A DNA stretch of 64,000 nt, taken from positions 3,410,001 to 3,474,000 of the forward strand of contig NZ_CP034073.1 of the NCBI RefSeq assembly GCF_003855155.1. The letters are read 5' to 3'. The notes beneath the pieces are model-generated. The model was not told the origin of the DNA, searched no databases, and saw only the letters and a program-made list of their open reading frames with translations. Of the stretch, positions 8,683-18,804 are shown one piece after another. A program made the position numbers and the translations under genes. Source of the DNA: Shewanella psychromarinicola. Its GTDB lineage: Bacteria > Pseudomonadota > Gammaproteobacteria > Enterobacterales > Shewanellaceae. Positions within the stretch are counted from its first letter, which is position 1; the number at the start of each line of letters is the position of its first letter.

Positions 8683-10462
8683 GTTTAAATCTCCTGATGA
8701 GTGAATGTGGGTCAATCGGTGGGCCAATAAGCTGCTCAAGTTTATCGTTTAAGGTTAAATCTGTTTCGTTGACAACTAATAAATTAAATATATCCCTGGT
8801 CGATATTGTAGGGGGGGTCTGGGCAATGACTAATTGAGCCAATGCAGTTTGCCATAGAGGAAGATAATGATTAATGCCTTCATTAGCAATAGCTTGATAA
8901 CTATATATTGCATCAGTAGCATTAGGCCATGGCTGGCCAAAACTTTGTTCAAATTTGTCTGATAGTTGCTGATTATAAGCTAACCAAATATCTTGATCAG
9001 TCCGCTTCAAATCACCTTCATACTGATAAAATGCCAGCGCGACTTTTGCTCTAAATACCCACAGTTGTTTCTGGTAATTTGCGGCGAGTTCGCTACGTTC
9101 AGACTGTAAGGGCAAGCTAAGTTGCTGCTTAATGTAGTGAACTAACCATTGCGTTGCAATAGCATGGGCATCGCTGTTTTGGCCTCGATGGTTGAGAAAA
9201 TAAAACTGGCCACCTTGAGCTAAGGATACTATTGCTTGGCTCAAGGCGTTAATTAATTCGTGTTGTTGTGTTGTGCGAGTTAATTGTTGTGGAAAACTGA
9301 GCACATATTGACCAAATTGATGACCAACCACAGTTTGTTTTATCAGTTGACCATCTACGTTGACACCAGGTTGTAACTTACCTGGTGGGTAGGTAAAAAT
9401 CTCACCCAATAATCTTTGTTGATGCCAAACTCGAATAATTTGCGTGTCACTCAAGGCCCTATGTTGACTATCATCAGTGGAGGGATCTTTGTCTATAGTC
9501 GATTTTTCTACAATGATTAGCTCAAACTTGAGATCTAAAGGCTTAAGGCTTTGCAATATTTGCTGTAAAAATGCATTCGCAGTTACCGTATCCATGTTCG
9601 ATGATTTACTGGCACGGCCTAAAGCTTGGGCAATATTCCATGGCGCGATATTTAGATTGGTTGTTTGCTCGGCTAAAAATTGCGCTAATAATAGAGGGGT
9701 TAAACCATGAGATGACAGCTGTGCCTGTGCTGTATTGCCATATTCTTGAAGCATTGCATGCTGCTGTTGCAGTTGATGGATCAATGCCAGTGCAGGGGCT
9801 TGTTGGTCTTTAGTTCGAACTTGATAGGCGAGCCAGGCTTGTTTTCTGCAGAGTTCATTAGGTTGTTTAATTAAATACTTGGCAATACTAATATCGATAT
9901 TGGTAGTACTTTCATGCTTAATTGCTTCATCAGTATTGGCTGCATTGGTTAATACACAATCTTGCTGATTAAATTGCAATGTAAATTGCCGCGATGACAA
10001 TGCTTGATTAATGCTGGCCTGGGCGCTGTGCAGTTTTGACTTTTTGATTAAAGTCCATTGCGACCGTTTTATCGCAACTAAACGTTGTGCAAACTGATTA
10101 TAAGGTGGTGCAAGGTGTTGTAACTGATCGATTAGGGATTGGGTTTTCGGGGCTGTAGCTAAAGCATAAAATTCATCGGCAAGGTGGAGTTGGCACCATA
10201 ATAAGCCTTGTCTACTGAGGTTATCATTGGCAAAAGGGCGGTAGTATTGAATTCTGTCGTTGATATTATTTAACGCAATTGTGCGTTTTTCAAATTCAAC
10301 AGCTTGTTGTTCAAACGACTGAAAAGTGACAAGGCTATCTTGTCCTAAGTCAGGTTGATATTGTAAGCACTGTTCAATGAACAGTGCTAATGGACCCGCC
10401 ACCGCGTTTGAGGTGGCTAATAGATTAAAAAATAGGGTTGCTACAAAAATGCTTTTTAGCAT
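8660..10462 (-). CDS. Exported M3-peptidase-like protein lacking the zinc motif
   Basis: A 600-residue protein with a signal peptide (LKSIFVATLFFNLLATSNAVAG). The ATG at 10462 is preferred to a TTG at 10480 because it gives a normal signal peptide and has GAGG upstream. Its organisation recalls family M3 oligopeptidases: a long helical N-terminal part, the YGNTAQAQL-type helix, the strand RVWHQQRLLGEIF, and a C-terminal YSYQAIANEG helix. At the place where M3 enzymes carry HEFGH, this protein reads QQHELINALSQ, so the second zinc histidine is absent and catalysis is unlikely. Family assignment is by pattern reading only. It sits between an ATP-grasp ligase and a secreted unknown, overlapping both, and could be a periplasmic peptide-binding pseudoenzyme. 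Confidence 0.55.
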   Translation of the reverse strand: MLKSIFVATLFFNLLATSNAVAGPLALFIEQCLQYQPDLGQDSLVTFQSFEQQAVEFEKRTIALNNINDRIQYYRPFANDNLSRQGLLWCQLHLADEFYALATAPKTQSLIDQLQHLAPPYNQFAQRLVAIKRSQWTLIKKSKLHSAQASINQALSSRQFTLQFNQQDCVLTNAANTDEAIKHESTTNIDISIAKYLIKQPNELCRKQAWLAYQVRTKDQQAPALALIHQLQQQHAMLQEYGNTAQAQLSSHGLTPLLLAQFLAEQTTNLNIAPWNIAQALGRASKSSNMDTVTANAFLQQILQSLKPLDLKFELIIVEKSTIDKDPSTDDSQHRALSDTQIIRVWHQQRLLGEIFTYPPGKLQPGVNVDGQLIKQTVVGHQFGQYVLSFPQQLTRTTQQHELINALSQAIVSLAQGGQFYFLNHRGQNSDAHAIATQWLVHYIKQQLSLPLQSERSELAANYQKQLWVFRAKVALAFYQYEGDLKRTDQDIWLAYNQQLSDKFEQSFGQPWPNATDAIYSYQAIANEGINHYLPLWQTALAQLVIAQTPPTISTRDIFNLLVVNETDLTLNDKLEQLIGPPIDPHSLIRRFKHAGTTQE

Positions 10463-11381
10463 AAGCCACACGTTCCTCAACTGACATTGCTGAGCTTTTC
10501 ATCGCTTCAACATGCTTAAGTCGAGGTAACATGCCTCTACCATTGGCAATTTGAATGGTTAAACCTGGGCGAGCATTTAATTCAAGTAATAATGGGCCTT
10601 TGTTTTTATCTAACACCATGTCAGTACCTAAATACCCTAACTCACACATTTCATAGGCACTCGATGCCGTATGAAGTAAAGTTTCCCAATGAGGAACTGT
10701 GATGTCCGACAGAGGGAAGTGAGTATCAGGATGTTTATCAACGGGTAAGTCAAATTGCACTGCATGTAAACTGTTTCCGGTGGCGATATCTAAACCCACA
10801 CCCACAGCGCCTTGGTGTAAGTTTGCCTTGCCATCAGATGCTGAAGTCGATAAACGTAACATTCCCATGACAGGAAAGCCTTTAAACACAATTAAGCGGA
10901 TGTCAGGGACACCTTCATAGCTTAGGCCTTCAAACACCGGATCAAATTCAATTAACCCTTCTACAATCGCGACATCTGGCTTACCACCCAGTGAAAATAA
11001 TCCACTTAAAATATTTGATACATGACGATAAATTTCGCTATGCGTCACTTCATGACCATTGGACTTGTAATAACAGCCATTGCTCACTCTGGTGATCACC
11101 ATAATGCCTTTACCGCCAGAACCTTTTGCCGGTTTTATCACAAAACCGCTACGGTCTAGGACCATAGCTGGAATTTCTTGGATTTTATGTTGTTGGTGAA
11201 CAACCCCAATTAAATCGGGAACCGCAATGCCATTAGCCAGCGCAAGTTGTTTAGTAATCAGTTTGTCATCAACGCGCTTATAAAACTTGCGCTGATTGTA
11301 ACGACCAATATAGCTAATATTGCGCCTGTTCATGTTGAGTACACCGCTACGGCTCAATTCCCAGGGCCAGGCGTACTCCAT
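10425..11381 (-). CDS. ATP-grasp ligase related to alpha-L-glutamate ligases (RimK-like)
   Basis: A 318-residue ATP-grasp protein. The nucleotide-binding loop KPAKGSGGKGI is at about 101-111, and the metal-binding end LLELNARPGL near 265-275. It matches the alpha-L-glutamate ligase-like family related to RimK, which adds amino acids to a carboxylate in an ATP-dependent reaction. The substrate here is unknown. It has no signal peptide, so it acts in the cytoplasm, unlike most of its neighbours. The start overlaps the 7TM gene stop as TAATG with GGAGAG upstream; its own end overlaps the M3-like gene. The retropepsin-like protein, 7TM protein and ligase are a recurring trio in proteobacteria. 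Confidence 0.8.
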   Translation of the reverse strand: MEYAWPWELSRSGVLNMNRRNISYIGRYNQRKFYKRVDDKLITKQLALANGIAVPDLIGVVHQQHKIQEIPAMVLDRSGFVIKPAKGSGGKGIMVITRVSNGCYYKSNGHEVTHSEIYRHVSNILSGLFSLGGKPDVAIVEGLIEFDPVFEGLSYEGVPDIRLIVFKGFPVMGMLRLSTSASDGKANLHQGAVGVGLDIATGNSLHAVQFDLPVDKHPDTHFPLSDITVPHWETLLHTASSAYEMCELGYLGTDMVLDKNKGPLLLELNARPGLTIQIANGRGMLPRLKHVEAMKSSAMSVEERVAYAKKHFCSNPIF

Positions 11382-12889
11382 TATTGCTCTCCAACTAATG
11401 GTTTAAAGCGTTTTAGCTCAGTTAAACGGTAACCAGTGTACTGGCCCATCACTAATACCAAGGCTAAGATCACTAAATGAATACCCAAGAAGTTAAATAC
11501 CCAATATTGGACTATTTGATTGTCCATGGCTAGGTATGCCAATGTTGCTACAAACAAGCTGCCGCCACCTGAGACAAAGACTTTCTTAGGGCCTTCTTCT
11601 TCCCAGAGAATCGACATACGCTCAATGGTCCACGCTAGGATGATCATTGGGAAGAAGGTTACAGTGAGTCCTTCATTTAAGCCTAATTTGAATGAGATTA
11701 AGGTAAATAACCCAATAATGAAAATCACCACAATAATCACCGCCGATATTCGGGAGATCAGTAGTAAGTTGAGGGTCGACAGATAGGAACGGATCATTAA
11801 TCCACAGGCTATAATCAGTAAGAAACCAATTAAGCCTGTTAATAAGGTGGTTTGAATAAAGGCCATGGCAATCAATACCGGCATAAAAGTACCCGATGTT
11901 TTGATGCCGACAATGACGCGCAAGAAAACCACCACTAATACCCCAATAGGAATTAATAGAATGCCTTTAAAGGTGCTTTGTTCTTCAAGCGGTAACTGAT
12001 ACAAGGAAAAGTCCCACGCATCGTCATTCATCATCATGTCAATAGAGGTTGCCAATGCGGAGCGAGTATCCTTTAACATTGAGAAATTCACTAATGAATT
12101 AGTCCCCCCCATAACATCAAGCACTGAGTGTCCGGAATATTCCCATAACACTAGCGTATTATCACGGCCTTTCTTGTTGTTTGGAACGTCAAAAAGTATC
12201 CATTCACCATCATTATAAATCTGAACGTATGATGTGAGCTGCTGACGACGTCGTTGATCTTCGAGTTGCAAACCATTAATGATCCGTGCCGGCACGCCTT
12301 TTGAGTGCAACATATGCACAAACAAATTTGTTGAGGTGTTGGCTGATAACAACAACGCCATATTTTGGCTTTGATCATTATCATTAATTAAATTCATTAA
12401 CTGCTGTGCAAAAGACAAGTTTGTTGCACTGCGGATCCATACTTCTTCAATTATTTGGTCTGCTGCTGATTTTTCTGTTGCAGGCCATAAATAAGGTTCA
12501 GGCGTAAGGGGTTCTTCATCTGTTTCAATATTGAGTTTGCCTGTTGGGACTAGCGTGACTCGATAATACAGTGCTTGTGGGCCTGAAGCTTCGCGAATTG
12601 ACCAAACGGCACGGCGATTATCGGTGTCAGCGGAAATATTTAAGCCATAACCTGATGACGAAGCATTCTCGACCAATATGTCAAAGGCAGGATCGTTAGG
12701 TAATGAAAAATTAACTTCGGCGGGTTGGTTTGTACCATTAAAACTGACCTTGGCATCTATGGCCCAACTTTGCACTTGTTCACCCGGTAAAAAAGGCACA
12801 TTGTGCTCAATACCACGGTAAATACTGGCACTTATCCCTGCGATAAACAGCAGTACAACGAATATGTAAAACGGTTTACGAGAATGCAT
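11381..12889 (-). CDS. Membrane protein: inactive transglutaminase-like domain plus seven TM helices
   Basis: A 502-residue inner-membrane protein. One N-terminal TM segment (about 6-24) is followed by a periplasmic region of some 270 residues containing a transglutaminase-like fold (about 150-250; NLFVHMLHSKGVPARIING). From about residue 310 to the C-terminus there are seven hydrophobic helices, including GILLIPIGVLVVVFLRVIVG and LIVGFLLIIACGLMI-like stretches. The cysteine of active transglutaminases is not seen at the expected site, in line with the 'inactive transglutaminase fused to 7TM' family. RBS AGGATC precedes the ATG. It lies 8 bases after the retropepsin-like gene and overlaps the ligase, so it is probably the membrane hub of this cassette. 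Confidence 0.8.
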   Translation of the reverse strand: MHSRKPFYIFVVLLFIAGISASIYRGIEHNVPFLPGEQVQSWAIDAKVSFNGTNQPAEVNFSLPNDPAFDILVENASSSGYGLNISADTDNRRAVWSIREASGPQALYYRVTLVPTGKLNIETDEEPLTPEPYLWPATEKSAADQIIEEVWIRSATNLSFAQQLMNLINDNDQSQNMALLLSANTSTNLFVHMLHSKGVPARIINGLQLEDQRRRQQLTSYVQIYNDGEWILFDVPNNKKGRDNTLVLWEYSGHSVLDVMGGTNSLVNFSMLKDTRSALATSIDMMMNDDAWDFSLYQLPLEEQSTFKGILLIPIGVLVVVFLRVIVGIKTSGTFMPVLIAMAFIQTTLLTGLIGFLLIIACGLMIRSYLSTLNLLLISRISAVIIVVIFIIGLFTLISFKLGLNEGLTVTFFPMIILAWTIERMSILWEEEGPKKVFVSGGGSLFVATLAYLAMDNQIVQYWVFNFLGIHLVILALVLVMGQYTGYRLTELKRFKPLVGEQ

Positions 12890-12897
12890 TACGGATC

Positions 12898-13665
12898 CTA
12901 CTTAATTAACGTGGTAATTTGGTTTTTAGCTTTGCCATGAATGTACATTTGGCCCACATCAACAATGGCAATGTCTTTCATAAACTTGCGACCTAGTAAT
13001 AAAGGATAATCTAGGTGGCTTCGATCTGTTAGGTTTAATTCTGTTTCAGCGGAATATTTACCTATTTTTAAATGGGCATGGATAACGGGACGACGATCAT
13101 TACCGGTATCAACATCTTGTTTAATACGAATGAAGTGTTCAACTTCTGATTCAAACGTATTGCCAGGTTGATCAAACCCATTAGTCATTACGTCAAAACG
13201 AACCCATTGTTCGCCTTCTCGTTCAAATAATACAATATTGCGCGCATCTAAAGATGATGACTCTGCACCGGTATCGATACGGGTCGCAAACTTGACTTTC
13301 AATTCATCAATAAAGACACTTTCGACTTCACCGAGTAGAAATTTTTCACCCATAATGCTTTCTGGGCATTGTTTAACCTCGGCCATCTTTGGCATTGGTG
13401 GTTGAACCATAATCGTTTCCGATTTTTGTCTCATCGCAGTACTTACCTGAGTCTTCAGTTTTCTGATTTCGGTGGAAAGCGCGCTAATGTCGTTTGTCTG
13501 TTGGCTATTATTTGAATTAATTGCATCAATAATAACGGTTTGCGAAACTTGCAGACCGTTATTAAAATCAACATTGGTTAGCGGAGGTGTTATCGGTTTT
13601 TGAGTGACGCTGCAACCTGCGATGAGGGCCGCTACAACGGATAGAGCAATTACCTGCTTTAACAT
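12898..13665 (-). CDS. Retropepsin-like lipoprotein (RimB / 'ATP-dependent zinc protease' family)
   Basis: A 255-residue protein with a lipoprotein signal: hydrophobic LKQVIALSVVAALIAGC with lipobox cysteine at about 18. After a coiled-coil-like stretch (about 30-75), the C-terminal part carries a retropepsin-type DTGAESSSLDA motif near 132-142 and the GRKFMKD segment near the end. This is the family often labelled 'ATP-dependent zinc protease', whose members neighbour RimK-like ligases. It probably acts at the envelope as an aspartic-type peptidase. It is 25 bases downstream of cmoB and 8 bases upstream of the 7TM gene, all in one direction. Confidence 0.8.
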   Translation of the reverse strand: MLKQVIALSVVAALIAGCSVTQKPITPPLTNVDFNNGLQVSQTVIIDAINSNNSQQTNDISALSTEIRKLKTQVSTAMRQKSETIMVQPPMPKMAEVKQCPESIMGEKFLLGEVESVFIDELKVKFATRIDTGAESSSLDARNIVLFEREGEQWVRFDVMTNGFDQPGNTFESEVEHFIRIKQDVDTGNDRRPVIHAHLKIGKYSAETELNLTDRSHLDYPLLLGRKFMKDIAIVDVGQMYIHGKAKNQITTLIK

Positions 13666-13690
13666 GTCAATTCCTGTTGAATAGTATTAT

Positions 13691-14683
13691 TTATACCAAA
13701 TCGTGGTTAGGTTGGTTTTTCGTCGCAATAATGATCGCCCTTTTAGGCGCAGGATAACCTTCTACGGTTAAACTCACATCATTTGGATCGAGATAATCAA
13801 CTAGAGATTCATTTTTCATCCACTGGGTGCTGCGTTGTTCTGCTAATGAGGTGATATCAATGTCAACACAACGAATATCGGTAAACTCGCATTTTTCTAA
13901 CCATAACATTAAGGCGGCAACTGAAGGCAAAAACCAAACGTTGTTCATTTTTCCATATCTATCTTGTGGAACCAGTACCGCATTTTCATCGCCATCGATC
14001 ACCAGAGTTTCAAGTACAAGTTCACCACCGACTCGCAGTTGGTCACGTAATTGTAGTAAATGATCAATGGGTGAGCGACGGTGATAGAGCACGCCCATTG
14101 AAAATACAGTATCAAAGGCATCTAAAGCCGGTAACTCTTCAATGCCAAGAGGCAGTAAATGCACTGGGTGCTGATTACCTGCGATTCGTTTTAGGGCTTC
14201 AAATTGGCATAAAAATAATGGTGAAGGATCTATCCCTACTACGCGAGAGGCTCCCGCACCATACATCCGCCACATGTGGTAACCACTTCCACAGCCCACA
14301 TCTAAAACGGTACGATTATTTAAAGGCGAAATAAACGCTTTAACTCGATCCCATTTCCAATCACTGCGCCATTCAGTATCAATTTGGATACCATGTACTG
14401 AAAAAGGCCCTTTGCGCCACGGCTGAAAAACGGCTAATAAATTAGTCAGTTTCTCTACTTGACCAGGGCTTAATTGTTCTCCACTGCCAATGGTTACGCT
14501 GCTAGTAAAATCAACTTGATCAGGTTGTGGGTAATGTAATTTATTGAGAACCTTTTCCCATTTAGGCAAATTGCCGTGTTTATGATCTCGTTGCCATTGC
14601 CCCAAAATTGCCGGTAATGTTTCCAGCCAATGTTGCAGGTTTGAATCGGCAATATCTTTGTAAAAAGAGCTAAAATTGATCAT
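13691..14683 (-). CDS. cmoB: tRNA U34 carboxymethyltransferase CmoB
   Basis: Transfers the carboxymethyl group from carboxy-SAM to 5-hydroxyuridine-34, making the cmo5U wobble base of several tRNAs. It has 330 residues, close to the usual 323. The Rossmann motif [11 protein letters not shown] is at about 125-135, and the N-terminal helical domain with WRKGPF (about 90-95) is present. The start overlaps the cmoA stop by four bases (ATGA), the standard cmoAB arrangement. The retropepsin-like lipoprotein gene follows after only 25 bases with no obvious terminator, so read-through into the envelope cassette is likely. Confidence 0.96.
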   Translation of the reverse strand: MINFSSFYKDIADSNLQHWLETLPAILGQWQRDHKHGNLPKWEKVLNKLHYPQPDQVDFTSSVTIGSGEQLSPGQVEKLTNLLAVFQPWRKGPFSVHGIQIDTEWRSDWKWDRVKAFISPLNNRTVLDVGCGSGYHMWRMYGAGASRVVGIDPSPLFLCQFEALKRIAGNQHPVHLLPLGIEELPALDAFDTVFSMGVLYHRRSPIDHLLQLRDQLRVGGELVLETLVIDGDENAVLVPQDRYGKMNNVWFLPSVAALMLWLEKCEFTDIRCVDIDITSLAEQRSTQWMKNESLVDYLDPNDVSLTVEGYPAPKRAIIIATKNQPNHDLV

Positions 14684-15411
14684 TTAATCGCTACCATAGA
14701 TGCAAAGTTAAAACATTGAAACCAGACTGAAAAGTGCGAAAAACCATTTTCAGTAAAACGCTGTTCATGTACATTCAAGCTATCTGGGCGCATCACGTTT
14801 TCTAACGCACTGCGTTTTTGACTTATTTCGAGTTCACTATACCCATTTGCACGCTTAAAATCTAAATGCTGTTGATCCAGTAATTGATGTATATGATTAT
14901 CTTCAAAAAACAACTTCTCTGAAATGACTAATATACCACCAGGCAACATTCCGTCATAAATGCGTTTTATCAAGGCATCACGATCGTGAGTAGGCAAAAA
15001 TTGTAGGGTAAAGTTTAGCACTACCATCGATGCTTTATTAATGTCTACATCTCTTATATCAGCGCACAGCAGGTTAACTTGAATATCACTCACATAAGCC
15101 GCGAGATTTTCGGTACAACGTTCAATCATTGATTGGCTGTTGTCTACCGCATAAATCTGGCATCCTCGTCCTTCAATCTGGCGACGAATACTTAATGTTG
15201 CCGAGCCTAACGAACTGCCAAGATCGTATATATTGCTTTGAGGTGTGACAAATCGATTAGCAAAATCACCTATGGTATTGATGATTTGTGCATAGCCAGG
15301 AACAGAGCGGCGGATCATGTCATTAAAGACACCTGCAACACGTTGATCAAATTGAAAATCTGCTATTTGGTTTGTTGCATTAGCGTATATCGTATCTTGT
15401 TGAGAGTTCAT
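14680..15411 (-). CDS. cmoA: Carboxy-SAM synthase CmoA
   Basis: Makes carboxy-S-adenosylmethionine from SAM and prephenate, the cofactor used by CmoB. It has 243 residues from the ATG at 15411, near the family length of 247; a TTG nine bases upstream is the alternative and neither has a strong ribosome binding site. The SAM-binding motif [13 protein letters not shown] lies at about 60-72. It is the promoter-proximal gene of the leftward run; the 396-base gap upstream is shared with a divergent diguanylate cyclase gene. Confidence 0.95.
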   Translation of the reverse strand: MNSQQDTIYANATNQIADFQFDQRVAGVFNDMIRRSVPGYAQIINTIGDFANRFVTPQSNIYDLGSSLGSATLSIRRQIEGRGCQIYAVDNSQSMIERCTENLAAYVSDIQVNLLCADIRDVDINKASMVVLNFTLQFLPTHDRDALIKRIYDGMLPGGILVISEKLFFEDNHIHQLLDQQHLDFKRANGYSELEISQKRSALENVMRPDSLNVHEQRFTENGFSHFSVWFQCFNFASMVAIK

Positions 15412-15807
15412 GAGTTGCAATGTGAAAAAATTAAGTTTGTATTTTAGCTAATCATGGTGAACCACAGCAAGTATCTAACGGGCAATTTATGAGTTTTTTT
15501 TCAAATAGATCACGATGATGTCAATAAGATAGGCTTAAACTGCTTATTTTTGCTGGCATTATGTACAATATGTTCAAAAATTAATTTCTATTCATAAAAT
15601 TAGCACGACACAAGCTGGAAAAATGATATTATTTAGCCTTGTTACAAAGTAATAACAATAGATGTCTGCTAAACCATTCTCAACCATCTTTGGCTAACAT
15701 CATCAATATTGATCTTTTACCACATTCTGCTGTTCTATCAGTCAATTACTATGAACCCGTTTATTCGGTGAATACAGTATAAAAAGTGAAAGTATTAGGG
15801 AAAAAAC
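15412..15807. other. Divergent intergenic region between cmoA and the diguanylate cyclase gene
   Basis: Very AT-rich. It must hold the promoters of both divergent genes, but I cannot assign a confident -35/-10 pair. No gene, tRNA or strong hairpin seen. Confidence 0.5.
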
Positions 15808-18633
15808 TTGAAATTTATACCTTGGATATTAGCATTAGTATTTGCGTGTTTTTCAATACCTGCGCAAGCATTACACTCAGATAAAATCGATAAGCCCGTT
15901 GAAAATAAACCCTTGATCATTGTTATGGGGGAAGATACGTATCCGTTTGAATATTTAGATGAGAGGGGGACTCCTGCCGGTATTTTAGTTGATTTATGGC
16001 GCGAGTGGTCAATCATCACTGACACTAAAGTGCAATTTGTGTCTCGGCACTGGCAGCAGTCAATGAATCAACTCGAACAGAAAAAAGCAGATGTTCATAT
16101 TGGTATGTCTCAAAACCAAGCACGGTTAAAAAAGTTTGATTTTGCTAAATCATTTACCTCATTAAATACCTATTTATACATTCATAAGTCGATAAATAGT
16201 AAAAAGAAAATTAGCGATTTAATTCCCTATCAAGTCGGTATTGTGACGGGCTCATCCCATGAAGCAACATTATCAGCGTTAGAACCTAAGCTTAGTTTTA
16301 AGCGTTATCAAAATCGTGAACAATTGTTACAAGCGGCGGTTAACGGAGAGTTGTTTGTTTTCGCCGGTATTGAAGGATACCAACGCAACTTAGCACTAGA
16401 GCAAGATATCGCGGCAAATTTTTACAGCTCATCACGTATCTTAATTAAAAAAATCAACCTTGCACCGGCAGTAGTGAAAGGGGATCAAGCGCTTGTTAAC
16501 AAAATAAATAATGGTTTTGAATTAATACCCGCCGAGGTTATCCAGCAAATAGAGCGTCACTGGTTAGGTTATCATCGACAAACATCGGGTGTGATTATTG
16601 CGATGCAAAATGGTGTCGAACCCTACGTAGATATCGATGCTGATGGTTTTCCACATGGCATGCTGGTTGACTTATGGACATTATGGTCAGAAAAAACCGG
16701 TATCAAAATTGATTTTGTTGCAGGCGACATGAACAGCAGTATTGATGACGTCAAACGTGGCGTGGCAGACGTTCACATTGGGTACCCTGAAAGCCAATAT
16801 ATGCGAACGGGTCTCAAGCAAGCTTGGCATATTATTTCAGTCAAAAGTCGTTTTTTTAGTTCAAACCCGAAATTAACTCATATTGAAGATATTGCCATGC
16901 GCATCGGGGTGTTTCCTACAGCACCGTATATTAGTGATATAAAAAAAACGTTTCCTAAGGCACAGTTACGTTTTTATGACACCTTAGAAAGTATGGTGAA
17001 AGCGGGTCGCAATGACGAAATTAGCGGTTTTGTGTCGTCTGCCGCCATGACGTCACATTATTTGTTGGCTAATAAATTATGGGCAGAGTTTCGACAATAT
17101 ACTGATATCGAATTTTCGACAGATATGTATGCGTTAACACGTGTTGACGACAGTGGATTAGCGGATCGAATTCAAGCAGGATTTAGTTTAATTTCTGTCG
17201 AGGAACAAATTCAAATCGAACGTAAATGGTTAATTAATCCAGACGATCGTTATTTTGCAGGTTCTGCCAATAAAATAAAACTAACAACTCAACAAAAGCA
17301 ATATATAAGTACCTTAGGTGCTATCAAAATGGGTTACCTAAAAAATTGGGCTCCTATGGAATTTCAAGGGAAAAATGGTGAATTTTTAGGGGTGAATGCA
17401 GACTTTAAAAATTTAATGGTTAAACAACTCAATTTAACCATTATCCCAGTGGCTTATGATGATTTTGGCAAAATGGTCAGTGACCTTGTTAAAGGAGAAA
17501 TTCATTTAGTTGCCAGCATGGCTAAAACATCGGATCGGGCAAACACTCTTGCATTCTCATTAGCATATTGGCCGTCACCTTGGGCGATAATCACTTCATT
17601 AACTCAACCTCCCATTTTTAATGTCTCACAAATTGCGGGTAAACGACTGGCTGTTGTTGATGGCTACCATATTGTTGATCAGCTTCGTCAACAATACCCA
17701 GAAATAAAGTTAGTGGTTGTGTCAGATACCAAGCAGGGTACGGAAGCGGTGATTAATGGCAGCGCGGATATGTTTGTTGAACAAGTGGCGACATTGGCGA
17801 CTACTTTAAAAGGTGGTCAATATCCGAGTTTAAAAATGTCGTTGTTAACCGAGTTTACTGAGCAGCATAGCCACATTGGTCTATTCCCCGGGCTCAAAAA
17901 TTTAGTTCCTTTGATTGATAGAGCGATTGCGACTATAGATGAAACAGAACAACAAAACATGTATCAAAAATGGGTATCATTAGATCTCAATAGTGACACA
18001 TTACGTTACCAGCGTTGGCTTAAATTATTGGTGATCGGTTTGTTAATTATCACTCTGATCGCCATCGTGATATTGATGTCAAATCGACGCTTAAATGTCG
18101 AAATCCAAAAGCGCTTTAAAGCTGAAGAAACGCTTAAGTATATGGCAGATCATGACAATGTTACCGCACTGCCTAATCGCAGTTTACTTGATGATAGATT
18201 AACGCAAGCAACACTGACTCATCATAGAGATAAATTAAAATTTGCATTGTTGTTTATTGATTTAGATGGCTTTAAAGCGATAAATGATCAGCACGGTCAT
18301 CATATGGGTGATAAGTTACTACAACGCATAGCCGTGTTATTAACTCGACATGTAAGAGAATCAGACACTGTGGCTCGTTTTGGTGGTGATGAGTTTGTGG
18401 TGTTATTAAATCACATAGAAGCTAAAGAAAATGCCCGTCAAGTGGCTGATAACATCTTAATCGCATTAAAGAAGCCGTTATTAATCGATGATCTCAGTGT
18501 CACTATTTCGGCCAGTATCGGTGTGGCTATCTTCCCTGATGATGCCGATAGTGGGGCTTTATTATTGAAGAAATCAGATCAGCTAATGTATCAGGCTAAA
18601 AAAGTCGGCGGTCATCAATACAAAATGAATTAG
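15808..18633 (+). CDS. Diguanylate cyclase with three tandem periplasmic solute-binding domains
   Basis: A 941-residue sensor. The signal peptide (FIPWILALVFACFSIPAQA) fixes the TTG at 15808 as start, with AGGG seven bases upstream; the first in-frame ATG would remove it. Three family-3 solute-binding domains follow at about 30-245, 255-480 and 495-735, each with its own recognisable opening (GEDTYPFEY; NGVEPYVDI; GYLKNWAPMEF). One TM helix (about 740-762) leads to a GGDEF domain with intact GGDEF at 859-863 and the RESD inhibition site just before it. It should make cyclic di-GMP in response to small periplasmic ligands such as amino acids. It stands alone, divergent from cmoA. Having three sensor copies is unusual; the first and second appear more alike than the third. 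Confidence 0.9.
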   Translation: MKFIPWILALVFACFSIPAQALHSDKIDKPVENKPLIIVMGEDTYPFEYLDERGTPAGILVDLWREWSIITDTKVQFVSRHWQQSMNQLEQKKADVHIGMSQNQARLKKFDFAKSFTSLNTYLYIHKSINSKKKISDLIPYQVGIVTGSSHEATLSALEPKLSFKRYQNREQLLQAAVNGELFVFAGIEGYQRNLALEQDIAANFYSSSRILIKKINLAPAVVKGDQALVNKINNGFELIPAEVIQQIERHWLGYHRQTSGVIIAMQNGVEPYVDIDADGFPHGMLVDLWTLWSEKTGIKIDFVAGDMNSSIDDVKRGVADVHIGYPESQYMRTGLKQAWHIISVKSRFFSSNPKLTHIEDIAMRIGVFPTAPYISDIKKTFPKAQLRFYDTLESMVKAGRNDEISGFVSSAAMTSHYLLANKLWAEFRQYTDIEFSTDMYALTRVDDSGLADRIQAGFSLISVEEQIQIERKWLINPDDRYFAGSANKIKLTTQQKQYISTLGAIKMGYLKNWAPMEFQGKNGEFLGVNADFKNLMVKQLNLTIIPVAYDDFGKMVSDLVKGEIHLVASMAKTSDRANTLAFSLAYWPSPWAIITSLTQPPIFNVSQIAGKRLAVVDGYHIVDQLRQQYPEIKLVVVSDTKQGTEAVINGSADMFVEQVATLATTLKGGQYPSLKMSLLTEFTEQHSHIGLFPGLKNLVPLIDRAIATIDETEQQNMYQKWVSLDLNSDTLRYQRWLKLLVIGLLIITLIAIVILMSNRRLNVEIQKRFKAEETLKYMADHDNVTALPNRSLLDDRLTQATLTHHRDKLKFALLFIDLDGFKAINDQHGHHMGDKLLQRIAVLLTRHVRESDTVARFGGDEFVVLLNHIEAKENARQVADNILIALKKPLLIDDLSVTISASIGVAIFPDDADSGALLLKKSDQLMYQAKKVGGHQYKMN

Positions 18634-18804
18634 TTTACCTTGATGGTTTTTCAGTCAATCGGTCGAGATTATTTGCTCTAGGTCTAGTTAATTCACCCAA
18701 TCTGATTGATACTTCAATGCATAAGTTTGAGTCACGGTATATAATGCCGTTTTTGTGGTTTTCGATTTCCAAAATACCGCTTTGTGGATAAAGGATAGAG
18801 TTCA

